From the NCBI GenBank assembly GCA_003254885.1, contig QANT01001012.1, positions 62,001 to 126,000 of the forward strand: 64,000 bases of DNA. The letters run 5' to 3'. The notes beneath the pieces were generated by a model that had not been told where the DNA came from, ran no database searches, and was given only the letters and a program-made list of their open reading frames with translations. The DNA is from Purshia tridentata (taxonomy: Eukaryota; Streptophyta; Magnoliopsida; Rosales; Rosaceae). Shown one piece after another: positions 22,522-35,577 of the stretch. Made by a program: the position numbers and the translations under genes. Position 1 is the first letter of the stretch, and the number at the start of each line of letters is the position of its first letter.

Positions 22522-23886
22522 TAATTCTTTAACATATTACCTTATTTATAAGCCAATTCTTATTGGCATATAGTCTTAAGACAAAGATTAATTACACAAA
22601 TTCTAGAAAAAAAAAAACTCATTATTAACTTAAAAGACTAAATCTATTTCAGTACAAGCTCTACAACAAAAGCTGCTATTAATAGCTTTTCATTATAGCA
22701 TTTTTTTTTTTGTAAATGCTATAATGAAATTCAAAAAGAGTGGCACTGAAATTTGAAATTAATAAGTATTTCAAGTTCCATGGCCGACGCTCGTACGCTA
22801 CTTAAAAATGTTGAGGACGCACCAATTCACAGAGTGTGTTATGCCACTTTTACTTTAGACAACTTGTCACTTATTTTCCCAAACACAACATACCTTTCAA
22901 TTAATTCCTTGTGCTTTAATTTAACCAACTTGTACGTAATTAACATAATATTTAATTAATGTTTTGGACTCTTAATTTATAGTATTACCGTAATTATAAG
23001 CTAATCATTTAATATTTTAGAAAAGCCCAAAGGCAGGGAAATATTAAAATGGTTCAATGTGAAAACCATTTCACAAATATGAACCCTGAAATTACTGGCA
23101 ATCAGTCCACTTGGTACTGCAAACGATAACATATTCAAGAATTTTTTAACAGTAAACGAAATTTCTAACAATTTTTTGTTTGTATTAGTATTTAAAATAC
23201 AAAAATGAACTTATATAGTTAAATAATGGGTTTTTTATTTTAAAGTCCTGTAGTTAAATTGGGCTGATAACAAGGCCCAGTTGCTACAGTGCAATACTAA
23301 CCTAGTCCACTTTTTAAAATACCAAAAGCAGAACAAAAGCCATTAAATTAATTAGTTTTTTTTTTGTCCACCGCACGTCATTAAATAGAGAGGGGCACAA
23401 ACGAAAATAAAAAATGAAAACCTAACTAATAAAATTAAAACATGGACCAGCACCGTAATAAGCGGGCTCATTCAAAACAAAAAAATTAAGACACACTAAC
23501 TATCATTGACAGTCCAAATATGGACTTTAAAATAATTATCTGTAACTATTAGCCTAAAAAGATAAAACGAATAGTATTTGGCAGTTAATGAACATAATTC
23601 TATTACATTGTCAGAAATCCTCAAGTAAACATATTTGCCAAACCATTCATATGACGATTTTTTTGAAGTATGTACACTGAGGACTACCAGAGCTCTAGAG
23701 AGAGATTATAATCTGATGATCATAACTTACTTCACTAACAAAGGCTCGTATTATCCTTATATCAGGTTATTCACACCCAACTGGGCACTCAAATCACATA
23801 TTCACATCTCAGGTGCAACATGACCAATCCCGGCTGCCACAACACGCTCATAACCAGAATAATAGAAAAATTGGAACTGTAAACTA

Positions 23887-26800
23887 TTAACCAGAATTTC
23901 CCAAAAGTCGCTCTACTGCTGCATGGACATTTCCTGCAGTGGCCATCAGAGCCCGTATGTTCTCTTGTCTGTCAAAGAAACCCATCTCCTGAAGTTGTGA
24001 AAGCTGCGCAGCATACAGTTCTTCTGGTGGCACTGAAATATATGGAATAGGATTAGTACAAACCAAACAAAAGAAATCATTCTTTAAGAAATTATAGGTG
24101 AGTAGTAACCATCAGGCCTGTTGGGAACAGCCAGGCTGCCTGTGCCAAGCCCACCAAACATGTTCATCAGCATCTCTAACCCCATGTTATTGAATGGTCC
24201 TGTTTTCACAAGAACATTAATAACAAGCCACCAGTTACCATGATAAATATCTTTAAAAGAGAAATCCTCTGTGTCTTCTCTTTTTGATCAAACGACTGGG
24301 ATTTTCAATGAGGGGGGCTTGTTAACAGAAACTTTTCCTAGAAACTCGCTTCATAAAATAGTTGCATTCATTGAAAATAGGAAACAACCCATCCTGTCCT
24401 AAATTTTCATCAAACCCATCACAAAAAAGATTGTAGTCTTAACAAATTCCTCTTTGAACAAATAAATAGTATCTATACTGCCACAGAATACACAATATAA
24501 TGGATGGCATCCCATATAAAATGACAAACACTGTTAGGAATATTTTCAACTAATGCAATGCAGACAGTTTGAATAACTGTGCAGACACCATCTCCTAAAA
24601 TCTGTCAAGCATGGCAGTTAACCCATAGTTTTGAAGAAAGAAAAACATAAATTGGAAAGTGACTTGGGATACCTGTGCCGACGCCAGTCTGACCTGCTTC
24701 CCTGCAAGAACACACTGGCTTAGTACAACTCAAAGAGCAAAAACTAGTAATGACATCAACAGAAGCAATAAATATACTATTGTAATGCTAAGAACAAAAA
24801 GGCCCAAGACAGACCAAAAAAGCCAGAAACTTATCCAATTCAAGTTATAAGATGCACCAATTTGAAACATAATCAAAGCCAAAGACAGCATGAAATTTTA
24901 TTGGAAACTTGTTTAAAATTGGGGGATTTTTTTCCATGTTTTTACTGTCCAACCAAAATGAAGCACCAATGAACACATACAGTACTACTTTTTATTATTG
25001 CCAATAAGAGTTGATTCAATGACCCTGGGCCAATATTTCTAAACTAGTGACTACATATATAATTTGTCCAACCAGTTGAATCAATGACCATTACCCAACT
25101 TTTCATTAACTCAAAGTGGTAGGTCAGAAAAATGACAACAGTAACAATACACGGCTTAGTTGAGAAAGAAAGTAAAAGTCCAACTGGACTGGCCTAGAAC
25201 TGTTGACATACAGTTTCAGACTAAGATCAAATTAAATTAATTCACAGATAAATAAAATTAGTGGTCAATATGGAACCATCAGGAAGGTGAATTGTATTAA
25301 TTCAGGCTAAATCTATTAGACTTATCACAAGAAAAAAATGTCACTTACTGGGTTGACTGTTGCTGTTGCTGACCAACCTGCGACATAAGTGATTGCTGCA
25401 TAGTCAAGATCAGCTGCAAGAGAGAAGACAAAGAAAAGAAATAAAGAAACAAGAATCAAATAAGTACCATTTTCAAGTTTGATCATCATACTCTCCCAAA
25501 TTGAATCGTTCAGAACCACAACAATAAGACATGCAATTTATTTCAAGTGCAGGACTCATGTGAATTGGGTAGCTTATGCAAACAAAAACTTCAAAATTCC
25601 AAAAGCAAGCCTGTAACTCACTGTACATATGTGCATGCAAGCAGGACTTCAAGAGCAGGTAGGGAGTTTTGGGAGAGCAGAGTTCTGTTTGTTGAATCCA
25701 TGTGCATGAGCATGTGCGAGAGAGAGAGAGAGAGAGAGAGATATGCATGTGTCAAAATATTAAGCACCCTAAATTAATATACCTGCAGAGTCTCAGGAGA
25801 AGCCAACTGACGAAGAAATTCAGGGTTTTGCATCATTTCTCTTAAATGAGAATTGGAATCAAGCATGCTATGTAACTGGGGGTTGGAACCAAGAATCTGC
25901 AGTTGGGTAATGTTAAGAAACAAGAAATTTCACCCTCAAGCATATTCTATTAGAGAAAAAAATGATACCTGGTTCATATACTGAGGATTGGAGAGGAGGC
26001 TTTGCATTATTTGAGAAACAGCTGGATTTTGCATCAACTGATTCAGTAAAGTGGCATCCTGCATGGCACCCAAGCCTTCAAACTCTGGAAAACTAGGTCC
26101 AGCATGGCCAGCTAGTGTCTGTGGCCTACCATCCCCTATAGGGTTCGACCTTGTGGTGTTATTTTGAGCAACTCCAGCTGCTAGTTTCACAACTAGTTAA
26201 CTACTTATTGGTAATGACTGAAAAAACCATAAGATCATAGCATTTTGACCTTAAACCAGAGGAAGCAAAAGGTTTGAAAGTTTCGTATAATTTCTCATTG
26301 TATTGTGGCTAATATTGTTACTAACAATTGCTACTACTGCTATTTTGCACAAAGCAACAACTAATTCAATTACAGATTGAAAAATAAGAGATTATGTCTG
26401 CTGGCTTAAGTGGTTTTATCTCTTCTGCTACACCAAGGATGAGAGAAACCTACCTTCTCTTATCTAGTCCACAAGGCCAACTGGCCTCCAATAAAACAAC
26501 AATACGAAAAAGAGAATGTTTTCTATTTGTTCAAACTTGTGGCATTAACTGATAGAAGATATACCACATCTTAATCCATACAGCATTGAATGTTATAAAA
26601 AAGAATCATTTCATAAAATATGTGCAATACAACCCAACTAAGGTCTTCAAAGCCAAAAAAGTTAAAACTGCACTGCTTCAAGAATCAAAACCAAAAAATT
26701 GCAGGATAGAAACAAGTGAGCAAGAGCTTAATACCTGTAGAGGACCATGGGTTCGGAAGTGGGTTAGTATTTGGAGCAGGAGAACCGGTCGTTGAATCAG

Positions 26801-28265
26801 AACTAATGGTTGATGGGCTATTTGACTGTGTTCTGGTTTGGTTGCCACCTTGGGTCCCCAAAAGAGCTGCAAATGGATTTGAACTATCATTCTCAGCATT
26901 CCCAACCATTGTTGTTGCATTCAGAAATGGCTCTTGTACGTTTTCATACATACGTCTAAGCATGTTAAATCCCTCAGGAGAAGCTTCAATGTTGCTCATA
27001 GCTCTGTCAGTGTTGCGCATCATCTCACGCATAAGCTCAGGGTTTCTTGCTGCTTCAAGTGTCTGACGGAGAGTGCCAGGATCATTAAGTATGTGCCCTA
27101 GCTCAGGATTTCGATCAATAATCTCTCGCATTTGAGGGTTGTTCATAATCAAGTTCCGCATTATATCAGGGTTATTCATAAGATTTTGGACGACAGGCAT
27201 GTTCATTATGTCTCTCATTACGTTGGGGTTCTGAGTCAATTGTTGCTGCACTTGATCAAAGTCAGGAAGCTCAGCTCCAAATAAACCACCTGTGCCACCC
27301 ATCCCATTGACATTGAGTCCAAGTCCAGGAAATGGTGAGGCTCCAAAACCAGATCCTCCCAATGTCCCACCTTCATTAGATCCAGCACCCCTTGCTTGGG
27401 TGGAATTTGCAACTCCAGCATTGGTTGCACCACCAGTGTTGGCTGACACAGGTGGTGCAAAACCACGAACCAAGTGGACTGCGTGATCTGCCTCCAAACC
27501 TATTAAAAATAGAGGAAGTCATAGTTAAGAAAGATCTATCCCAATAGTAGAACATCTTTCAAGTCAGTAACTTACTAACTATGGAGCAAAGAGCTTAACA
27601 AGAATCCTAACCAAGCAAGCTTCATAGTAAAAACGATAAATGAAGCTCTCTGCTCTTAATGACACCTACCCTATTATATCAAGTTTCAACATACTTTCCC
27701 TAATTCTCTCAACCATATTCCAAGCTTCAAGTTGCTCACCCAAGGCACAAACTCAATACTAGACCATTCTGGTATCTGTAAATTCCAAGATTGACCCAAC
27801 AAGCTATGCCACATTGCAATGTAAACTACCACCCTAACTAATATGAATATTCGTCTATCTCGGGAAACCACAAATCAATCAGATAATACTTAGATTCAAT
27901 CATATAGTTATAACCCATCTCAATTCTATACCACAAAACGCACACCCAACAAATAGAAGTTGCCTGTAAATATTTATAATATATATATATATGACGTGGA
28001 GAAAATAAGAATAGGTAGTACCGTAGCTTTGGAGGGTCTGATCGTCCTTTAAGATCCGACCCTTGTAAATCAGGCGCTGCTGATCAGCCGGAATATCGGA
28101 CTTCTGCGCGAGGACGCCTTTGAAGGATCCGACGGTGGATTCGAGGCTAATCTGAACGGTGAACTTGGAGCCATTAGAGCATCGGACGTTGACGTTGACG
28201 TTGACTCCATCTCCACGGTTGAATTCGGTGGCGTCGTCCGCAGCACTCTCACTTCCTCCTCCCAT
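23887..28265 (-). CDS. DSK2: Ubiquilin DSK2 (UBL-STI1-UBA shuttle receptor)
   Basis: Eight exons in transcript order: 28265-28022, 27499-26735, 26180-25969, 25896-25783, 25413-25349, 24701-24673, 24199-24110, 24032-23887; 554 aa, as in Arabidopsis DSK2b. The N-terminal ubiquitin-like domain (about 20-90) contains [19 protein letters not shown]. Met/Asn/Pro-rich STI1 repeats follow ([20 protein letters not shown] and later copies). A Gln-rich stretch comes next, and a C-terminal UBA domain (about 508-552, [20 protein letters not shown]). UBL binds the proteasome and UBA binds ubiquitin chains, so the protein delivers ubiquitinated cargo to proteasome or autophagy. Exon 6 is only 29 bp. The open frame extends upstream only to a TTG, so the ATG at 28265 is the start. 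Introns hold (GA)n tracts, for example 25716-25741. Confidence 0.95.
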
Positions 28266-28395
28266 AGTCGGAGGTGTCTCACGCTCCAAAAACTAAAATG
28301 CAAAAACTGAATGATGTAGTAAATCGATCAGAGCAAAATCTGAAACCCTAGCAGCTCTGGAGTTGAACGAAATCTAGGTGCAGATTTGTGGGTTT

Positions 28396-28440
28396 GAGGT
28401 ACGATAAGGATTGAAGGGGGAGAGGGGGGGGGAGAGGGGG

Positions 28441-28480
<40 letters not shown>
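28396..28480. repeat. G/GA-rich tract in the DSK2 5' leader
   Basis: Two poly-G blocks with GA interruptions (28417-28443) pass into about 17 GA units (to 28480). In the sense of the DSK2 transcript this is a CT-rich pyrimidine tract 130-215 bases upstream of the ATG, a frequent plant leader or core-promoter feature. Confidence 0.85.
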
Positions 28481-28482
<2 letters not shown>

Positions 28483-28484
28483 AT

Positions 28485-29987
28485 AAGCTGGTGAATGCCA
28501 ATGGGAGAGAGGTGAAAAAATGGGAGAGTTTAAAAAAAGAATATTTGATATTTGACATTTGAGTAAATAATTAAATAAATAATTAAATAATGGGCGGAAT
28601 CGGAGGTGACTTAACCCACCTAAGCCGGGAAGGTATATGAATGAAGGATTAGGATTTTTATTTTTTTGTCAACTGGTGGGCTTAAAAGTCCACGACATTA
28701 CATAGCAAAAATTACATTAGGATGACTCTGGGCCTGGTCATGCCTATCAAGTCCAATAGATGAATCACAGATTAATTATTCTTTTTAACTAAATGGAATT
28801 AGCATTAGAAGGGATTCTTATAGATATGATGGGACAACACATTTAAGAGTTGAGTTTACTTCAATTCTATATTATTTTTACAGTAGTGTTATATCTAATC
28901 TTTTCTTCTTCTTTTTCACTATTATATCTAATTCTTGAATATGTTGTTTCTCACTTGTCTTTCGTATCAACCGAACTCTTTTTATGAAATGCACATTCAA
29001 TTTGTTCATTTTACTTGAGTTTAAAGATTCAAAACTTTAAACTTAGAAGCTCAAACCCTAGGATTCGAACTTCGTTCCTTAAACTCCAAGCAATGTATTC
29101 AGACACCAAATATTGAACCCAAGATAAAAATTTGAACCCAAACTTGAAATTAGAATTTCAAAGGATACTTAGGTCACATACTTGGGATCCTATATGAAAA
29201 AAAAAACCCAAGTATAAGATAGTTGACTCTAAAGTCTAGACCTGGACTTTGAACTCGAGGTCTAGGTCCAGGTTTTGGACCTTATACCCAAACCACATAA
29301 CTCATCAATTTTAATGTCGCATTTCCATTCAAGTCCAATCTTCAAACCAAACAATAAAATTGAATCTATTACTTGTTAAATTTTATTTGTTCTACTAAAC
29401 ATGTTTTCATAGATTTACAATTATGTCTAAGCAAATTGATTCAGGAAATAATAATAAAGGTATAAGATGATGATGAATTTCAACTATGACACTTATTATT
29501 TAGAGGTCAATTTTGAGTTGACACAACTAGTATGAAACACGATTAAACTTGCAAACTTATTAAAATACTTTTGATTGTGTCAAAAGTTACTACTTTATTG
29601 TTAAAAACTTGAGATGTCTTAACAAAATATGAGTAACCGATGTTAATTTCTAAAATTTTAAAGAAATTAAAAAATTATAATTAGAGTTAGTCTAGTTAAT
29701 CGAAGATAAAAACTTCTCCTTATATATTAGGGTTCGAACCCTCCTTTTCATTTGTAATAAAATTGAAAGGTTGTGGAAAATTTTGGAAGTGATTGGGTTT
29801 AGCGACGGTAATATGAGGTGGGCTGTTGGAGTGGATGGTGGAAGATGAGGCGGTGACTGCACACGATCACAGCCAGGTGTCCTTAGTACTAGCGAGTGTA
29901 GAGAAATAAAAATTCGAAGGCAACGAGCCAAGTACTGCAACGCATAATAAAAAGTGCCAGAAAGCGCGCCATGAAATTCATCTTCTG
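28485..29987. other. Divergent intergenic region between DSK2 and the poly(A)-polymerase-family gene
   Basis: The DSK2 promoter points left and the promoter of the + strand gene points right. AT-rich spacer. A B-box-like gggttcgaaccc at about 29730-29741 sits in a stretch with a weak A box but without a complete tRNA or SINE. No gene is supported. Confidence 0.5.
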
Positions 29988-32900
29988 ATGCCGATAATGT
30001 CCCCAACGAGAAGCAACAAATGCTTGTTATCTCACCTCAAATCCCTAATTAAGCAACAGGTATATCTCTCTCTCTCTCTCTCTCGCTCGTTTTCTTTCTT
30101 TGCGTGACCTTGTGCTTTGTTTGAGGCATTTTTTCGAACACGTGGTGACCATGTTATTCTTAATGAGTAGAGACCCACCCACACATTATCCGAAGGAGGA
30201 TTGCGAGCTAAATTTCGCTCTCAAATGGTTCCAGATTCAGTGCCTGATCAAGGTATATTCATTAAACTTTGCATCACTATAATTCAAAAAGAAATGTTTA
30301 TTTTGATTCCGCCATAACCATAAGCATTGTAAAATGTACATGGGACCTGTTAAGTCGTTAACTTGGTTGGTTTTGTGGATTATATTTCTTCTGATTTTTG
30401 CTATTACGTATATTTGAGAGTTGAGGCATTGAATTATGAATTGATAGGCCACATTGACATGTCAAAATGGAAAAAGGTGGATGCCAGGATGTTTGGGATA
30501 AAACCCTCCATGATTCCTCCACCCCCTTGGACTGTCTTAAAAATTCTTCAGGGCGAAGGTAACATTTTGTTTATACTTGTGCCTTCTCATTCTCACTATA
30601 TATATATATATATAGATGTATGTATGTATGTATGTATGTATGTATGTATGTTGTGTGTCTGTGCAAGCATTTTTATCCTCTCCAGTTCAATTATCTTTGG
30701 TCCAAATTGGTCAGCTAAATAGTGCATTATTTATGACTTTAGCGGGAGTTGGATGGTTTGCTTATCTTATAGTGTATACAGGATTTGAAGCCTACTTAGT
30801 GGGTGGATGTGTAAGAGACTTAATCCTCAAAAGAATACCTAAAGACTTTGATGTCATCACCACAGCTAATCTTAAAGAGGTTCTGTAACACTGCCTGTTT
30901 AAGTTTTATTTTCAACTCTCGTAGTTTGTGATAAATTGTGCGTGTTCAAAGTCTTTTAGTTGTTTAATGCTATCTTATTACAGATCAAGAAGAAATTTTA
31001 TCGTTCAGAAATTGTTGGACGACGATTTCCTATATGTAGGGTGCATGTTAAAGGTTCTGTCATTGAGGTTGGTTGATGAATTTTGTATTTCTATTGTATC
31101 TTTATGTTGCATTTAGTTTCCTATCTTGATGTTATTATGTTCTTCTTCTGATTTCCTTAACAGGTGTCCAGCTTTGAAACAGTGGCACAACATGCTCAAA
31201 AGAAAGAAGTAAATTTATCTCAAATGCCACCTGGCTGTGATAAGAAAGATTTCATTCGTTGGAGAAACAGCACACATCGGGACTTCACAGTTAACAGGTA
31301 AGTCATTTCTCCATTCTTTCTTATTTATCTCAATTGAACGTATTTTAGCAACTGTAAACACTCTCTCTATTCATTTGACCTGTGTAAATTCAGTGCCATC
31401 TAACTCCAGGACATATTGTGAAATTGTGGAAGCAGTTTGTTCTTTGATCCTCTTGCGAATAAAATCTTTGATTATGCCAATGGGGTGGTGGATTTGAGGT
31501 CCTTAAAGGTAACTATTAATTTCATCTAGTTAATAGAAGTCTGCATTTTCTATAACAGTATATTTCCCGATATATAATTTGAAGTTTATTAAGATGTGTT
31601 ATTGTTGGGTGACATGGGATTAGCTACAAACGTTAGGGCCTGCCAAGTTGTCATTTAAAGAGGATTGCGGTAGGTGTTCTGATCCCTTATGCATAAACTT
31701 TGACACCATTTGGATGCAACAGCTGAATATTGTATCGGATTTACATAACTGGATTATATGCAACCTCTGTTATGCAGCAAGAATCTTGCGTGGATTAAGA
31801 ATTGCTGCTCGTCTGAGTTTGTCGATTTCAAAAGAAACTGAGACTGCAATGCACAAACTTTCTTCATCCATTTCGACCTTGGATAAGGTACCCTGAGGGA
31901 ACTTTATTTTATTGTTGTATCGGTCCATTGTTGTACATTTCTCTTCCTTTTTTTTCATTTGTCTGTGGGAGGGATGTTGTTCCATTTCACTTATTCAAAC
32001 TAACATTATTCTTTGCCCTTTCAGTCCAGAATAATGCTGGAGTTGAACTATATGCTGTCTTACGGAGCTGCTGAGCCATCTCTCTGTTTGCTTTGGAGAT
32101 TCAATATACTCAAAATTTTACTTCCATTTCATGTATGTGTTTTTTCAGTTCCTGGCTTGCTGTATTATAAATTAGGTTCTGAGTCATTAGTTCTATATCT
32201 GACAGACTGTTTGTACTGTAGGCAGCATACTTTGAGCAACAGACTGATATCATGAAATCTTCTCACAATTCTACAATGTTAATGGTAAGCGTAGCTATAC
32301 ATGAAATTATTGAAATCCATTTTTGATAAATTGGGAGATTACTTGATCAAAATTGGCATTTCTAAGAAGCAATGCACTGAAAACTACAGAAGGATCTATT
32401 GTCACCCAAATTTAGTTTGATTCAATCATTTTTCAAGAATTTTGAAGATAATTCACTGACAGAGATACCTTTAATTTAGATTCTTGAATAGTGTGATCTA
32501 AAAGGGTCTCAGTTTTCTCAAATCCAAAGTAGGGAACATTTTGTGAAGTTGTGAATGATGTTAGAACGTTTCACGTCTGTGATTGCAATCCCAAATAGAA
32601 TTTATGGAACAAGAACTGTTAAAATGTTTAGTATTACTTTTCAACAGCAGCTATGTATTGTTCATTTGGTATTTGGAACTTTACTACTTGAAATGTGATC
32701 TAAAAGGGCCTTAGTTTTCTCAAATCAAAAGTTGGGAACATTTTGTGAAGTTGTGAATGATGTTAGGACTTTTACATGTCTGTGATTGCAATTCCAAATA
32801 GAATTTGTGGAACAAGAGCCGTTAAAAGATTAAAAGGTTTCTTGTATTACTTTTCCACAACGGTTATGTGTTGTATTGTCAATTTGGTATTTGTATTTAT

Positions 32901-35577
32901 ACTACTTGAAATGAAGGTCTCTAGTTATGACTTTTTTTTGGCTCCATGTGGAGCCAAATTATTTATACCCAGCACAACAAGTTATTTAGACTTTATTATT
33001 ATTTTTTCCATTTTCAACAGAAACTATTCTTTAATTTGGATAAGGTGGCTGCCTGTGATCGACCTTCTGACTGCCGTTTATGGTGAGAAATTTTATTATT
33101 ATTTTTGTTAATGATTTTTTTCAACATAATATGGCATTCTCATTTTATTTACTCATTTATTATATAAACTTAATTTTGGGCACTAGTTTAACTTGGAATT
33201 GTGAATTAAGTAATTACTAATTTTTCTCCATTTATATCAAAGTAAAACCCTTTCATGATACCTCATGGTTAAAGTGCCTACAGAAATAAATGAAAGGCTT
33301 ATAGAAAACATTTTTCCCAGAAAGTTTTTTATGTTTCATCAAAATAAATGAAGCAATCAAGTTAAATGAGATAGAGCCACCACTTTAATTCATCCAATGG
33401 ATATATTGGTTGCATCTACTGTGGGGAGCCTGTGGCTGGTGCTTAATGGAGGAATCTTCTGGGGGATGGGAAATGATATTGACTTCTGGAAATGACTTTA
33501 ACTGAGGTTTGTAGTATGATGTTTGCAGGACTTGAAACTACCTAAGCTAGCTGTGCCTGTGCATTATCTTATTCCGTTGGGAATTCTGCATTTTATACAA
33601 AACTTGGTTTTTGTATGTATTGTAGATGTCGCTGCTGATTAATTTAGTGTTTATTACAGGGTTGGCCTGTTGGCAGTTCACCTGGCACTAGTCAATAAAC
33701 CTCAAGATGCTCTTGTAGTGTTGACTTTTGCTTCTGTAATGTATCATGAAGGATGGGAAAAAGGTGTTAAATTTGCCAGAGACAATGCTCAAGTGATAGT
33801 TAATTATACACCTGAGATCTCAAGGTCATCTGAATTTAAATCGGAGGAAGAACTTGCAATAGAAGTTTCCCAATTAGCTTCTTTTGTGCTAGATTCTATT
33901 GAAGCTTTAACTGTGACAGAAAGTCTTGTTGAATCAATGTCCAGATATCCTGTTTTCCCATGCTCTGGCCTTGTAAGTACATCTAATTGATATTCAATCC
34001 ATAAGCTGTAAATTGAAGTAATACTAATTGAAAAATATGTGGTGTTTCTCATGTCATTTATCTGAAGTTAGCTGATCCCGTCATTTTACAATTTATACAG
34101 TGTTGTTATGGCACTTTGGCATAAATATTTAACCACATTTTTCATACCTCTTGCCTAAGCGTACCTTGGTTTTCTATGAAAGGACAATGTTGAAAATCCT
34201 CAATATAGTTTAAATGATAGTTTTAGCTAGTTTTCCCTACTCTTACTTTTTTAATGGCCTATTACTATACTGTTTCTGTCAAATGTTGACACATGGGGAG
34301 GATGTGTGATCTTGTTTTGGTTTTTTCTCCCTGTTTTTCCATCATAATGCCACCATGTACACATGTTTTTCGGAATGATGCTTGTATAAACTGTTATAAA
34401 TTGCTCAACAATGGTGGTTATTGTGTGCGTAAAACTAAGTACATTTTTAATGTATAAAAAGGTCAAAAAGATGGGAACAGGGTTACTTGGAATGGTCAAT
34501 GCGAACTTTATCCTGCTCTATAGAATGCAATTTGGCTCATTCCTGAGTTGGAATTCTCATCTCAATGTGAGCCAAACCTATTTGGAATGAATTTTTGCTC
34601 TATTGCCATATGTTATCTGTATGGTATGTGCATCTGGGTTGGTACTTAGGACCAACCATGTGGTTGCCATTACTGGGTTGAATTTAAGATAGTTGTTGGA
34701 TTACTTGTATGTTTTTTAATATGTGCCTAATATGGTTAAAACTTATGTGATTCTTTAGGTATTTGTACCAAGGAGAATAGGCGAAGATGTTGCAGAAATG
34801 TTTAAAGTGCTGATGAATGACATCAAATCTTACAATAGGGGAAGAAAGAGTTTTGAGATTGATTACCAATTACTTGGGAAAGGTTATATGCGCGAGATAA
34901 GATTTGTACTTGGAAAAATTATTCTAGAAACCATGGACAGTGGAATTTTGCAAGGGAACCACCTGCTGCCTGAGAGCATTAAGGAAACTTGCAATAAGGG
35001 AAGAAAACGTGACCTTGTACAAGATATTCTTGTGCTAAAACAAGAGTTGCCCAAAAAACATAAGTTGGTTGAAAAGAAACGCAGTCTTTCCAAGCAAGAG
35101 ATAGCTATTGATAAGCAAGAGGTTGTTGAAACATGTCAACCACCTCAGGGAGAATTAATTTCACTTCTGGGAGATATGTTGGAGAAGGAAAAATGTCAAT
35201 TACCTAATGAGGATGCGAATGGAAGGAAGCTAGAGATTACTGAGAATGAGAAGATTCACTTGAAGAAGATGGTAGAGGAGATGCATAACTGTATATCACC
35301 GGATAAGGCAACTAAGCAGCAACTAAAGATAGTTAAGAAGCATCAGGGGGAGACCACTAAATTGAAAAATGCGTTAGGGAAGATTCTGAAAGGATGTCAT
35401 GTAACAGAGGAGGTGATCAGTGAGAAGATTCTGAAAGACAGACAAGTAACAGACGAGGAGAAAGGCGGTGTACCTCTGCTATCTAGTCTCTTCAGCAGTG
35501 AGAAGATTCAGAAACGCAAACAAGAAGCAGACAAGGAGAAAGGCAGTGTAGTTCGACTATCTAGTGTCTTCAAGTGA
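29988..35577 (+). CDS. tRNA nucleotidyltransferase / poly(A) polymerase family protein
   Basis: Thirteen exons: 29988-30059, 30426-30558, 30782-30879, 30984-31067, 31164-31297, 31436-31508, 31624-31669, 31778-31887, 32025-32132, 32222-32284, 33021-33082, 33660-33972, 34759-35577; 704 aa. Class II nucleotidyltransferase head: [12 protein letters not shown] (73-84) and DFDV with metal-binding Asp90 and Asp92. Then come [24 protein letters not shown] and the RNA-binding [11 protein letters not shown] segment. Bacterial relatives add A or CCA to RNA 3' ends; plant members are thought to act in organelle RNA metabolism. The N-terminus is basic and Ser-rich and may be a transit peptide. Exons 1 and 2 are the least certain part: if exon 1 is wrong, translation could begin at the ATG at 30459. 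The C-terminal 200 residues are a charged Lys/Glu tail with an internal repeat. Confidence 0.85.
30598..30650. repeat. (TA)n and (ATGT)n microsatellites
   Basis: A TA tract (30598-30614) runs into about eight ATGT units (30617-30650) in intron 2 of the poly(A)-polymerase-family gene. The Met-Tyr-Val-Cys ORFs seen here are products of the microsatellite. Confidence 0.9.
32492..32912. repeat. Two-copy tandem duplication in intron 10
   Basis: Copy 1 (about 32492-32693) and copy 2 (about 32694-32912) share the order tgtgatctaaaaggg, ttttctcaaat, gggaacattttgtgaagttg, gtctgtgattgcaat, tagaatttgtggaacaaga and actacttgaaatg. They are about 85-90% alike by eye, with a short insertion in copy 2. Non-coding. 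Confidence 0.85.

Larger units (their letters stand above)
21181..23886. other. Intergenic between zinc-finger gene and DSK2
   Basis: Holds the zinc-finger promoter, two more diverged copies of the tandem unit seen at 18-19.9 kb (about 21720-22020 and 22780-22990), and a Tourist-like MITE (22077-22521). The end is the 3' UTR of DSK2. No additional gene is supported. Confidence 0.6.

Noticed and set aside
29690-29745. Possible tRNA gene around gggttcgaaccc
   Set aside because: The T-arm-like phrase is good, but no acceptor stem, D arm or anticodon arm can be folded around it. At best it is a relic of a tRNA-derived element.
30616-30888. ORF starting Met-Tyr-Val-Cys repeats
   Set aside because: The first half is the (ATGT)n microsatellite in an intron; only its end coincides with real exon 3 of the poly(A)-polymerase-family gene.
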